A DNA stretch of 64,000 nt, taken from Corynebacterium sp. (GTDB lineage Bacteria; Actinomycetota; Actinomycetes; Mycobacteriales; Mycobacteriaceae). Position 1 is the stretch's first letter; each line of letters begins with the position of its first letter. The notes below the pieces were generated by a model. It ran no database searches. It worked only from the letters and a program-made list of their open reading frames with translations, and was not told the DNA's origin. Location: contig NZ_JAUNKC010000006.1 of NCBI RefSeq assembly GCF_030532965.1, positions 58,798 to 122,797 of the forward strand, read 5' to 3'. A program made the translations under genes and the position numbers. This document shows positions 38,761 through 45,993 of this stretch, piece by piece.

Positions 38761-39142
38761 TTCGTCTGATCGGAAGATATGGATAGCGGAAACAAGTGCC
38801 GTAACCACAGTGGTGAGCGGCGCTGATGCTAGTAGTCTTGTTCGGCGACGATTAGCATCCGGATTCCATGAGACGAATTTCGAATGTAATAATGCAGCTT
38901 GGGGCATCACGGTGGTCACCAATGGACAACGCGCTATGGTGTGCTGCACGTTGTCAGATAGCGGTGAATATCGGCATCTGATCGATGCATCCGCGACTGG
39001 TGAAAGCTGCGGCTATATTCTGTCCAATGGGCAATCTGATTGCTATGCAAACCGTGACACTGTGGAATTGGACGTTGCATTAGATGAGCTCGCACGGTTC
39101 ATCGATGGCGAAAAACCACGCGCGACCTGGCAGGTGGATTAG
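38753..39142 (+). CDS. Imm1-like small protein (candidate immunity protein)
   Basis: 129 aa; ATG overlaps the stop of the preceding gene. The C-terminal pattern, a SNGQSDCYANRDTV segment followed by a helix VALDELARFIDG and ending KPRATWQVD, matches the Imm1 family layout (xxGxxxxYP...V....AL..F...G..P....W). Imm1 proteins neutralise deaminase-type toxins in actinobacteria. The match is by eye and partial, so the family assignment is tentative. No toxin gene is adjacent, so it would be an orphan. Four Cys residues are present; no signal peptide. Confidence 0.6.
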   Translation: MSSSSDRKIWIAETSAVTTVVSGADASSLVRRRLASGFHETNFECNNAAWGITVVTNGQRAMVCCTLSDSGEYRHLIDASATGESCGYILSNGQSDCYANRDTVELDVALDELARFIDGEKPRATWQVD

Positions 39143-39164
39143 AACCTATTCTGTGGTAACATTG

Positions 39165-39363
39165 CTTCACGTTGGAGGGGAGTACCCCACAAACAACGTG
39201 GATCGTCAACACGTGACTTGCAGGATTTCGGTTCTGTGGTGATCCGGTTCCGTTGGGTTAATGTTGAGTTTTTCGATTCCGTGAACCGTCGAAAAGCACA
39301 ATGTTAACCGGGGGAGACCTCCGGCTCTATTCGCATGTTTATTTTCACGAATGAGACCGGAGG
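39165..39363 (+). promoter_or_regulatory. yybP-ykoY manganese riboswitch controlling terC
   Basis: The leader of terC has the family's two conserved loops: GGAGG-GGAGTA at 39174-39184 and GGGGAGACCTCC at 39311-39322. GGAGG (39174-39178) can pair with CCTCC (39318-39322) as the closing aptamer stem. The same CCTCCGGCTC (39318-39327) can instead pair with GAGACCGGAGG (39353-39363), which contains the terC Shine-Dalgarno, 12 bases before ATG 39376. So the two folds exclude each other: Mn2+ binding would free the ribosome site. The family is known to sense Mn2+ and to precede terC/alx and mntP genes. Confidence 0.82.
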
Positions 39364-39375
39364 ATTGTAACTTCA

Positions 39376-40479
39376 ATGGAAGTGAACCTAACCGTATGGG
39401 CAATTACCATCGCCGTGGTAATTGGCTTTTTTATTTTCGACTTCTTTTCACACGTCCGCACCCCGCACGAACCGACTCTTAAAGAATCCGCGTGGTGGTC
39501 GGTGTTCTACGTCGCCTTAGCGTGCGCCTTCGGTGTCTTCTTATGGTTTACCTGGGGCGAGCCGGGCAATCCCCATCAACACGGCATCGAGTTCTTCACC
39601 GGCTATATCACGGAAAAAGCGCTCAGCGTCGACAATCTATTTGTGTTTGCTCTTATCATGGGGTCGTTCCGGATCCCGCGGAAATACCAGCAAAAAGTAC
39701 TGCTTATCGGCATCGCGCTTGCCTTGGTGTTCCGCCTCGTTTTCATTTTGGCTGGTGCTGCCGCCATTTCCTTGTGGTCGGATGTGTTCTATCTCTTTGG
39801 AATCTTCCTCATCTACACCGCGGTGAAACTCATAGCCGATGAAATCCGCGACAAACCCGAAACTGATCCTAACGACATGTGGATCATTAAAACGCTGCGG
39901 CGCGTGATCCCCGTTACCGCAGGTTACGAGAAAGACCACCTGTATGTCCACAAGAAAGGGCAATTTGCGCTAACCCCACTTTTTGTCGCGTTGGTGGCTA
40001 TTGGAATGGTCGATATCATGTTCGCGCTTGATTCCATTCCCGCGATTTACGGCATCACTGCCGAGCCATATATCGTCTTCACGACGAATGCATTCGCCCT
40101 TTTGGGATTGCGGCAAATGTACTTCCTCTTGGATGGATTGCTAGATCGCCTCGTCTACCTCCCGTACGGCTTGGGTGCGGTTTTGGGTTTCATTGGAATC
40201 AAACTCATTCTTCACGCACTTCATGAGAACAAACTGGGCTTTATCAACGGTGGCGAACCAGTCCATGTGTTTGAAATTCCAACCGTATGGTCGTTGGTTG
40301 TTATCGTTGCGATCCTGACCATCTCGGTACTTGCATCCTTGCTCAAATCCAAGCGTGATGAGGTTCAAGGTGCCGTTCCCGTCAAATGGAACCGTGATTA
40401 TGCGGAACACGATGTTCCAGTTGATGGGGAACCTAGTGTGGTCGCAGACAAGAAAAACCAAGGTAAATTAGCGGACTAA
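39376..40479 (+). CDS. TerC family membrane protein (Alx-like, probable Mn2+ exporter)
   Basis: 367 aa, ATG 12 bases after GGAGGA. About nine hydrophobic segments. Marks: the FFTGYITEKALSVDNLFVFALIM block (split for length) with acidic residues in the membrane, and FVALVAIGMVDIMFALDSIPAI, the second conserved acidic helix pair. TerC/Alx proteins export Mn2+, some metallating exoenzymes. The manganese riboswitch upstream supports metal export directly. The cytoplasmic tail (about 330-367) is charged. A hairpin terminator follows. Confidence 0.92.
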   Translation: MEVNLTVWAITIAVVIGFFIFDFFSHVRTPHEPTLKESAWWSVFYVALACAFGVFLWFTWGEPGNPHQHGIEFFTGYITEKALSVDNLFVFALIMGSFRIPRKYQQKVLLIGIALALVFRLVFILAGAAAISLWSDVFYLFGIFLIYTAVKLIADEIRDKPETDPNDMWIIKTLRRVIPVTAGYEKDHLYVHKKGQFALTPLFVALVAIGMVDIMFALDSIPAIYGITAEPYIVFTTNAFALLGLRQMYFLLDGLLDRLVYLPYGLGAVLGFIGIKLILHALHENKLGFINGGEPVHVFEIPTVWSLVVIVAILTISVLASLLKSKRDEVQGAVPVKWNRDYAEHDVPVDGEPSVVADKKNQGKLAD

Positions 40480-40496
40480 TCCCGCTGTGTACACGT

Positions 40497-40536
40497 GGTG
40501 TGAGGGGCAGTTCGTTTCAATGCTGCCACTCACACC
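40497..40536. terminator. Terminator between terC and the YciI-like gene
   Basis: GGTGTGAG-G-GGCAG / CTGCC-A-CTCACACC with a 12-nt loop, between two converging genes. Confidence 0.75.
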
Positions 40537-40544
40537 ATTAGTTG

Positions 40545-40847
40545 TTAGGGAGCCTGGTACCCAAACACATTTAGCACCGGGTTCCATGTGTGAAAAACCC
40601 GCCCATCAAGCGCCCCGCCAACATAAAAAGGATCGCTATCCATGAGGGCAGTTGCGTCGGCCACCGTTGCTGAATCAGCGAGCTGGATGACAATGAGCGC
40701 ACCTCCTTCGCCATCAGTGAACGGGCCGGAACCGATCAACTTTCCTTCGTCTTTGAGGCCGGACAAGAATTTGCGGTGCTCCGGTCGAATCTCAGTGATG
40801 AGTTCACTATCGGCTTTGTACTGGTATTCAATAGCAAAAACGGTCAT
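40545..40847 (-). CDS. YciI-like (YCII-related domain) protein
   Basis: 100 aa, ATG start. Small ferredoxin-like alpha-beta fold with the family's PEHRKFLSGLKDEGKLIGSGPF block (split for length) and DPFYVGG, which carry the conserved His and Asp. Members act as muconolactone-isomerase-like or unknown enzymes; no function assigned. It converges on terC and diverges from pgsA, 65 bp between start codons. Confidence 0.85.
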   Translation of the reverse strand: MTVFAIEYQYKADSELITEIRPEHRKFLSGLKDEGKLIGSGPFTDGEGGALIVIQLADSATVADATALMDSDPFYVGGALDGRVFHTWNPVLNVFGYQAP

Positions 40848-40898
40848 GTAGCTGATAGTAGTGGGTTCTACTTAAAAATTTGTGGCCAATTACTTGTG

Positions 40899-40904
40899 TA
40901 ATCT
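40899..40904 (+). promoter_or_regulatory. -10 element of pgsA
   Basis: TAATCT ends 8 nt before ATG 40913; no Shine-Dalgarno, so a leaderless start is likely. Confidence 0.55.
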
Positions 40905-40912
40905 AAGAAGCT

Positions 40913-41494
40913 ATGAACACGCCTTCGCCCAATGCGGTAGATAAGCAACCCTCGAATCTTAATCTGCCTAACGTCTTGACCAGTCTGCGCATCATAGCGA
41001 TTCCACTGTTTGCGTGGTTGGTTTTAAAAAGCGAAAGTCAACACACATCCTGGATGCTGTGGTCCTTCGCGTGCTTTGTGGCTTTGATGATCACTGACAA
41101 ACTTGATGGCGATATCGCACGATCCCGTGGACTGATTACTAATTTTGGCAAAATAGCAGACCCGATCGCGGATAAAGCTTTGATGGCGACTGCGTTCATT
41201 TGTCTAAATATCACTGGCATTCTACCGATCTGGATCACCGTGGTGATTCTTATCCGCGAAATCGGAATCACTATCTGGCGCATGCTGGAATTACGAAAAG
41301 GCAATGTCGTTCCTGCCTCCAAAGGAGGGAAACTCAAGACAGTCTTGCAGACGTTAGCGGTGGCACTATATCTTTTGCCGCTCCCACCATCATTCCACTT
41401 TGTAGCGTTGACAGTCATGATCATTGCAGTCGTCGTAACCGTCGTTACTGGCGTGCAATACATCTACGATTCATTTCAGATCAAGAAAAAGTAA
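40913..41494 (+). CDS. pgsA: CDP-alcohol phosphatidyltransferase (phosphatidylglycerophosphate synthase)
   Basis: 193 aa. Transfers phosphatidyl from CDP-diacylglycerol to glycerol-3-phosphate, first step of phosphatidylglycerol and cardiolipin. The CDP-alcohol motif DGDIARSRGLITNFGKIADPIAD (split for length: DGDIAR and GKIADPIAD) is complete, with its four Asp residues. Five or six membrane segments. The position upstream of cinA and clgR is the same as for Rv2746c (pgsA3) in mycobacteria. cinA begins six bases after its stop. Confidence 0.94.
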   Translation: MNTPSPNAVDKQPSNLNLPNVLTSLRIIAIPLFAWLVLKSESQHTSWMLWSFACFVALMITDKLDGDIARSRGLITNFGKIADPIADKALMATAFICLNITGILPIWITVVILIREIGITIWRMLELRKGNVVPASKGGKLKTVLQTLAVALYLLPLPPSFHFVALTVMIIAVVVTVVTGVQYIYDSFQIKKK

Positions 41495-41500
41495 GCGACA

Positions 41501-42031
41501 ATGTTTTCTGTTTCCTCTCAAGCAAATGTCGTGGTTTCCACCATGACTCGGATGGGGCACACGCTCTCCGCCTGTGAATCGTTGACCGCTGGGTTATTCT
41601 GTGCGACTGTGGCTAATATTCCAGGCGCGAGTGCGGTTCTCACCGGTGGATTAGTCACCTACGCAACACCGCTGAAAGCGGTTATCGGGGGAGTTCCGCA
41701 AGACGTGCTCGCTACTAATGGTCCGGTTTCGGAAGTGACTGTCCGCCACATGGCAGAGCACGTGAAAAAGACCTGCCTATCCGATTGGGGAATTTCATTG
41801 TCTGGGGTTGCCGGACCTGATATGCAGGATGGGCACCCGGTGGGAGAGGTGTGGATAGGCCTTGCCCGACCAGACAACAGTATTTCCGCCTATCTCGCGG
41901 GCGATCTCCTGACGGAAGCACCGCAATCGGTGCATCGGCTATTGATCGGCGACCGGGCGACGATTCGACACACCGCAGTCTCGGCCGCGCTTGGTTTATT
42001 AATCAGGGAACTATCGTCTTATTCGACGTGA
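41501..42031 (+). CDS. pncC: CinA C-terminal domain protein (nicotinamide-nucleotide amidase)
   Basis: 176 aa, ATG six bases after the pgsA stop; the context AAGTAAGCGACA gives only a weak ribosome site. It is the stand-alone deamidase domain of CinA, which turns NMN into NaMN for NAD recycling. Marks: TLSACESLTAGLFCATVANIPGAS (split: SACESLTAG, PGAS), GGLVTYATPLKAVIGG and SLSGVAGPDMQDGHPVGEVWIG (GVAGP). It lacks the N-terminal MoaB-like domain, as is usual in this position in actinobacteria. Confidence 0.9.
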   Translation: MFSVSSQANVVVSTMTRMGHTLSACESLTAGLFCATVANIPGASAVLTGGLVTYATPLKAVIGGVPQDVLATNGPVSEVTVRHMAEHVKKTCLSDWGISLSGVAGPDMQDGHPVGEVWIGLARPDNSISAYLAGDLLTEAPQSVHRLLIGDRATIRHTAVSAALGLLIRELSSYST

Positions 42032-42072
42032 TTCTTTCTTGAGCGGTATAGACTCAAGAACTTTTGGTTGTC

Positions 42073-42101
42073 GGGAACAAACTGACGGCGTTTACCGTTA
42101 C
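42073..42101 (+). promoter_or_regulatory. SigH-type promoter of clgR
   Basis: GGGAAC (42073-42078) and GTTACA (42097-42102) with an 18-nt spacer match the corynebacterial/mycobacterial SigH pattern (GGGAA...GTT). A TACACT (42099-42104) could in addition act as a vegetative -10 five bases before ATG 42110. In C. glutamicum clgR is known to depend on SigH. Confidence 0.72.
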
Positions 42102-42109
42102 ACTAAGTG

Positions 42110-42433
42110 ATGATGAAATACACCGCAGTTCTTGAAAAGCCAGTAGCACCAACAGCTACCCCCAAAACTCCTGAGCCTCTTCTGCGTCAGGCGCTAGGTT
42201 CGGCTTTACGGGCCTTCCGTGCAGACAAAGGGATTACGTTACGTGAGCTTGCTGAAGCGTCGCGAGTCTCGCCTGGTTACCTCTCTGAACTGGAGCGAGG
42301 ACGCAAGGAAGTATCGTCTGAACTTTTAGCCAGCGTATGCCACGCGTTGGGTACCAGTGTTTCGGATGTTCTCATTGAAGCCGCAGGTACCATGGCGGTG
42401 CGCAATGTGGAAAAGGAATTGGCGCACGTTTAG
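42110..42433 (+). CDS. clgR: Clp protease regulator ClgR (XRE-type activator)
   Basis: 107 aa from ATG 42110; GTG 42107 and ATG 42113 are adjacent alternatives, all leaderless or nearly so. Helix-turn-helix: GITLRELAEASRVSPGYLSELERGRKEVSSELLASVCHAL (read as several blocks), the well-known ClgR signature. Activates clpP1P2, clpC and related stress genes, and is itself degraded by ClpCP. It precedes pspA, matching Rv2745c-Rv2744c. The C-terminus here ends at NVEKELAHV, slightly shorter than in some relatives. Confidence 0.94.
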   Translation: MMKYTAVLEKPVAPTATPKTPEPLLRQALGSALRAFRADKGITLRELAEASRVSPGYLSELERGRKEVSSELLASVCHALGTSVSDVLIEAAGTMAVRNVEKELAHV

Positions 42434-42497
42434 TTTGGATCTGGTGGCTGCGTCGAGAAAGTCGCATCATTCCTCTAAAAAGGCCATCATTTTCCAC

Positions 42498-42503
42498 TAT
42501 GAT
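42498..42503 (+). promoter_or_regulatory. -10 element of pspA
   Basis: TATGAT within TTTCCACTATGATGGG, 50 bases before the pspA ATG; pspA can therefore be transcribed apart from clgR. Confidence 0.5.
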
Positions 42504-42553
42504 GGGCACCGGTTAAGAAATAAAATACAAAAGTAGAAAGGCGCTTAACAGTA

Positions 42554-43387
42554 ATGGCGAATCCATTCGTGCGGGCTTGGAAGTATTTGATGGCCTTGTT
42601 TGACAGCAAGATCGATGAGCATGCTGATCCTAAGGTTCAAATCCAACAAGCAATTCAAGATGCACAGCGTCAACATCAAGAGCTGTCTCAGCAAGCAGCA
42701 GCGGTGATCGGTAACCAACGCCAATTAGAGATGCAGCTTAACCGTCGTCTAGCAGATATTGAGAAGCTCCAGGCGAACACTCGGCAGGCGATTCAGTTAG
42801 CCGATAAAGCACGCGCAGCAGGCGATGTGCAGAAAGCTACTGAATACGAAAACGCTGCGGAAGCTTTCGCTGCCCAGTTGGTTACAGCAGAACAATCCGT
42901 CGAAGACACGAAGCAACTCCACGATCAGGCTTTGCAGCAGGCTGCGGCAGCAAAGAAAGCGGTCGAGCGTAACTCGATGGCATTGCAGCAGAAAGTAGCG
43001 GAGCGCACCAAGCTCCTTAGCCAGCTTGAGCAGGCTAAGATGCAGGAAAAGGTCGCAGAGTCGATCCAGTCCATGAATGCTATTACCTCGCGTGATACTC
43101 CTAACCTGGAGCAAGTTCGAGAGAAAATCGAACGTCGTTACGCAAATGCTCTTGGCACCGCCGAACTTGCAGAAAATTCTGTCCAAGGACGCATGGTCGA
43201 GATTGAGCAAGCTAGTGTTCAGTTAGCTGGCCATTCCCGTCTTGAACAGATCCGTGCTCAGATGGCTGGCGAACTGGCTTCAGGCTCTTCTTCCGCACAG
43301 CAATCCATTGAAGCACCGGCTGATCAACCATCGGCAGCCGATGACGCCGTGGCGCAGCGTATGCGTGAGCTACGCGGCGAAAGCTAA
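42554..43387 (+). CDS. pspA: PspA/IM30 family envelope stress protein
   Basis: 277 aa. Long antiparallel coiled coil binding the inner face of the membrane (ESCRT-III relatives). The N-terminal amphipathic helix [20 protein letters not shown] is typical; heptad-rich helices run from about 28 to 200 ([19 protein letters not shown] and following). The end is a disordered Ser/Ala-rich tail plus a short helix (RMRELRGES). The mycobacterial homologue Rv2744c (35-kDa antigen) works with ClgR in cell-envelope stress, and the same order is kept here. The strong convergent terminator at 43402 follows. Confidence 0.92.
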   Translation: MANPFVRAWKYLMALFDSKIDEHADPKVQIQQAIQDAQRQHQELSQQAAAVIGNQRQLEMQLNRRLADIEKLQANTRQAIQLADKARAAGDVQKATEYENAAEAFAAQLVTAEQSVEDTKQLHDQALQQAAAAKKAVERNSMALQQKVAERTKLLSQLEQAKMQEKVAESIQSMNAITSRDTPNLEQVREKIERRYANALGTAELAENSVQGRMVEIEQASVQLAGHSRLEQIRAQMAGELASGSSSAQQSIEAPADQPSAADDAVAQRMRELRGES

Positions 43388-43401
43388 ATTTTCACCAGTA
43401 A

Positions 43402-43453
43402 AATAACCCCTTGTCAAACCTCTAACAGTTACGAGGTTTGACAAGGGGTTATT
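43402..43453. terminator. Bidirectional terminator between pspA and bioN
   Basis: A near-perfect 21-bp stem: AATAACCCCTTGTCAAACCTC and its complement flank a 10-nt loop. It ends at the bioN stop, so it can end both transcripts. Confidence 0.92.
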
Positions 43454-44067
43454 CAGTCACCGACTCCTCGGGCCATGAGGGCATCTGCTATGTTTCGGGC
43501 CCGTTTTATGGATCGAATAAGCACTGGGGTGCCGAATGCCGTTATGGAAAAGGCTGCGCCGCGGGCTTTTCGTGCATCAAGAACCTCATAAACCGTAGCC
43601 AACATTAATGGTATGAGTCGCATCGTGAGGGAGAACGCCAAAACGATAATGTCAACGGGTACACCGAATCGGGCCAGGGGTTGAAGTGCTCGCTCCATGG
43701 CTTCCATCATTTCGTCGATCGTTGTCGTCAATGTCAGTAGCATGGCGAGCATAATTGCTGCGAAGATCACGAAAACGGTGACGAGGGCTTTTTCGATGCC
43801 GCTTTGCCACCACTGAAACGCACCCAATGCTAACAAGACTGGTAGCGGTGGCCATAACTGTTGGAATGCGATGCGGGCTGGTATTTTTCCCAGAACGTAT
43901 AGTCCGGCGACGCAGACGACGCTTAGGACAGCGGCAGTTGGCGTGGAGATTAGAATGCTGGTCCCGACGATAAAGACGATCAAAAAACAGAACTTGAGCA
44001 GCGGCGGAAGTCTGTGAATGACGCTGTTGCTAGCGACATAGACACCTAAGGGTATTGACCGCATCAT
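43453..44067 (-). CDS. bioN: Energy-coupling factor transmembrane protein of biotin transporter (EcfT type)
   Basis: 204 aa. T component of the ECF transporter BioYMN. About five hydrophobic segments, then the cytoplasmic coupling helices with the two Ala-Arg-Gly signatures (DARKARGAAF and ALMARGVGD) that dock on the ATPase. Overlaps the end of bioM by 4 nt, so they are coupled. Confidence 0.92.
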   Translation of the reverse strand: MMRSIPLGVYVASNSVIHRLPPLLKFCFLIVFIVGTSILISTPTAAVLSVVCVAGLYVLGKIPARIAFQQLWPPLPVLLALGAFQWWQSGIEKALVTVFVIFAAIMLAMLLTLTTTIDEMMEAMERALQPLARFGVPVDIIVLAFSLTMRLIPLMLATVYEVLDARKARGAAFSITAFGTPVLIRSIKRARNIADALMARGVGD

Positions 44068-44756
44068 AGTTCCTCCGCAGCCATTAGGTCTTTATAAAAG
44101 CTGATTACGTCGTCTGGATTGCCGTCGGCAACAATGCCATTGTCATGGACACATAACACCCGATCGAATCCGGAAAGAAAATCGAGATCATGCGTCACCA
44201 CGATCATTTGCTGTGCTAAGCCATCAAATACGGCGCGGATTTTGCGGCGGTTTCGCATGTCAAGCAGAGTAGTTGGTTCGTCTGCCACGATGATGTCTGG
44301 TTCCAAAACCAAGACGGCGGCTAATGCAAGCAGTTGCTTCTGTCCGCCAGATAAAAGGTGAGGGGAGTGTTGCGCGTGTCCTAAAAGCCCGAATTGTTCC
44401 AGCATGTGGTGAGCGCGTTCTAGGCGCTCTGCTTTCTTTATGCCAAGTCGTCGAAGTGAAAAGGCAACGTCGTCTTCGACCGTAGGCATAATGATTTGGT
44501 TTTCGGCATCAGAAAATACAAATCCCACTTGGCGCCGGACTTGTTTACCATTTTTGGCGACATCAAGGCCATTGACGGTCACTTTTCCTTCCGTGGGTGT
44601 GCCGAGGCCATTGATTAATCGGATGAGGGTGGATTTTCCGCCACCGTTAGCCCCGATGACCCCGATGCGATGCTCCCTGAGGGTGAGATCGACATTGCGG
44701 AGGACTTCGCGTTCTTCGTATTGGACGCTGACGTTTTCGAAACAGATTTCCGGCAC
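44064..44756 (-). CDS. bioM: Energy-coupling factor ATPase of biotin transporter
   Basis: 230 aa from GTG 44756 (MPEICFENVSVQYEE); an earlier in-frame start at 44798 lies inside a terminator hairpin and is rejected. ABC ATPase: Walker A GANGGGKST, Q-loop, signature LLSGGQKQLLALA, Walker B DIIVADEPTTLLD, H-loop VTHDLDFL. Powers biotin uptake with BioN and BioY. Order on the minus strand is bioY-bioM-bioN. Confidence 0.93.
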   Translation of the reverse strand: MPEICFENVSVQYEEREVLRNVDLTLREHRIGVIGANGGGKSTLIRLINGLGTPTEGKVTVNGLDVAKNGKQVRRQVGFVFSDAENQIIMPTVEDDVAFSLRRLGIKKAERLERAHHMLEQFGLLGHAQHSPHLLSGGQKQLLALAAVLVLEPDIIVADEPTTLLDMRNRRKIRAVFDGLAQQMIVVTHDLDFLSGFDRVLCVHDNGIVADGNPDDVISFYKDLMAAEEL

Positions 44757-44790
44757 AAGATTTCTTTCGCGACTTAATTTGTAAAACACA

Positions 44791-44822
44791 AAACCCAAGG
44801 CAGATTTTATTGCCTTGGGTTT
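44791..44822 (-). terminator. Attenuator-like terminator between bioY and bioM
   Basis: Stem AAACCCAAGGCA / TGCCTTGGGTTT with an 8-nt loop; on the minus strand the stem is followed by a U-rich GTGTTTT. It lies between bioY and bioM, so it should lower bioMN expression relative to bioY. Confidence 0.75.
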
Positions 44823-44834
44823 ACATTAATTTAC

Positions 44835-45410
44835 TTAACGACGATTACGAATGTCAGGCAGCGCCATCAATACGCTATAAGCGATTACGACGACAGCTGC
44901 TAGTTTGCCCAGATCAGGGATGATGAAGGGGAGATTAACAGCTGCCGCTGCGGTCAATGTCATATCGGAACGGATCATCAGGCCGATGGTGCCGCACAGA
45001 TATTGAGTTGCAAGTGCCGCCAGCCCAGCTACGATGAGGAAAGCGATAAGTGTGTTGGACTTTCCTTTAGGGCTCGCGTAGCTGATCAAACCAGCCACGA
45101 TAACTGCGATGAGGTAGCCAACAAGGTATCCGACAGTAGGGCCGGCGATGGCAGCAAGTGTCGTTTTACCGCCAGAAAGTACCGGAAGCCCGATTAGTCC
45201 AAGACCAAGAAATAGCGCGACGGCCAAAAACCCCCGTTTGGGGCCGAGGACGAGACCAGTCAAAATGACGGCTGCATTTTGCAGAACGATTGGGACGCCA
45301 GCGGCACCAACGGGAATGGCAACAAAGGCTAATACGATGATCAGCGCTGCAAATACTGCGATGTATGCGACATCAAGCAATGTATTTGAAGAAGTTTTTT
45401 GTGTTGTCAT
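44835..45410 (-). CDS. bioY: Biotin transporter substrate-binding subunit BioY
   Basis: 191 aa from ATG 45410 (MTTQKTSSNTLLDVAYIAVF). S component of the ECF transporter: six hydrophobic segments, with VPIVLQNAAVILTGLVLGPKRG (split: LQNAAV, LGPKRG), GPTVGYLVGYL and GTIGLM, all BioY signatures. Needed for biotin uptake; many corynebacteria cannot make biotin from scratch. A TAATGT on the minus strand ends 8 nt before the ATG. Confidence 0.93.
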   Translation of the reverse strand: MTTQKTSSNTLLDVAYIAVFAALIIVLAFVAIPVGAAGVPIVLQNAAVILTGLVLGPKRGFLAVALFLGLGLIGLPVLSGGKTTLAAIAGPTVGYLVGYLIAVIVAGLISYASPKGKSNTLIAFLIVAGLAALATQYLCGTIGLMIRSDMTLTAAAAVNLPFIIPDLGKLAAVVVIAYSVLMALPDIRNRR

Positions 45411-45428
45411 ACCTGGACACATTACTGC

Positions 45429-45441
45429 TAAACATTGTTCA
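45429..45441 (-). promoter_or_regulatory. BioQ-like operator upstream of bioY
   Basis: On the minus strand, TGAAC-AAT-GTTTA matches 8 of 10 fixed positions of the 13-bp BioQ operator TGAAC-N3-GTTAC of C. glutamicum. It ends about 4 bp upstream of the bioY -10 candidate, a place where a TetR-type repressor would block transcription. Confidence 0.5.
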
Positions 45442-45536
45442 AGCCACTTCAGGGGCGCCTGCCCCACACAAAAGGGGGTAGTGAATGTCGGAGTTAACAC
45501 GCCACCTTGGATCAGCGGGCCGATTCATTCGATAGA

Positions 45537-45542
45537 TACAAT
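45537..45542 (+). promoter_or_regulatory. -10 element of the DUF3046 gene
   Basis: TACAAT in the context GATAGATACAATGG ends 7 nt before ATG 45550, suggesting a leaderless mRNA; this also rejects ATG 45541, which overlaps the box. Confidence 0.65.
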
Positions 45543-45549
45543 GGGGTTC

Positions 45550-45756
45550 ATGCGGCTTACTCAGTTTCAGAAACTAATAACTGACGAATTCGGGGACCAG
45601 TATGGTGCCTGGATAGTGCATTCCCATGTTGTTTCCGGAACCGGTAAAACGCCAAATGTCCTCATAGAAGAGGGGATGGATCCCGCGGAAGTATGGGAAA
45701 AGATGTGTGACGATTTCCAGATTCCAGCTGAGCGCCGCCTTGGTAACGACGACTAA
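45550..45756 (+). CDS. DUF3046 family protein
   Basis: 68 aa, ATG 45550 (MRLTQFQKLITDEFG). Small conserved actinobacterial protein always found just before recA; marks are GAWIVHSHVVSGTGKTPNVLI (split: HSHVV, GKTPNVLIEEG) and DPAEVWEKMCDDFQIPAERR. Function unknown. The long frame starting at 45148 is antisense to bioY and not real. Confidence 0.88.
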   Translation: MRLTQFQKLITDEFGDQYGAWIVHSHVVSGTGKTPNVLIEEGMDPAEVWEKMCDDFQIPAERRLGNDD

Positions 45757-45802
45757 AATCCGTTGTAATTCCTCGATTAGCTTGCCGCGTTTCGGTTGAA
45801 TT

Positions 45803-45818
45803 TCGAACAGTTGTGCGT
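45803..45818 (+). promoter_or_regulatory. LexA (SOS) box upstream of recA
   Basis: TCGAACAGTTGTGCGT matches the corynebacterial/mycobacterial SOS box TCGAACANNTGTTCGA at 12 of 14 fixed positions. It lies about 175 bases before the recA ATG and directly upstream of a TATAAC (-10 candidate, about 45823), so the recA leader is about 150 nt. Confidence 0.78.
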
Positions 45819-45993
45819 GTAATATAACTCCGTGTCAGAGTGATTGATTATCTTAACAACATAGATCAACCCAGCACGGAAAGTTTTCTTAAACATTAGG
45901 GAACCAAACGGTATAGAAGTTGAGTCTAACTATATGAGGACCCAGATAATCCTCCAGTGTCAAACAACCAAGATATAAATTAAGGATTTTGAT

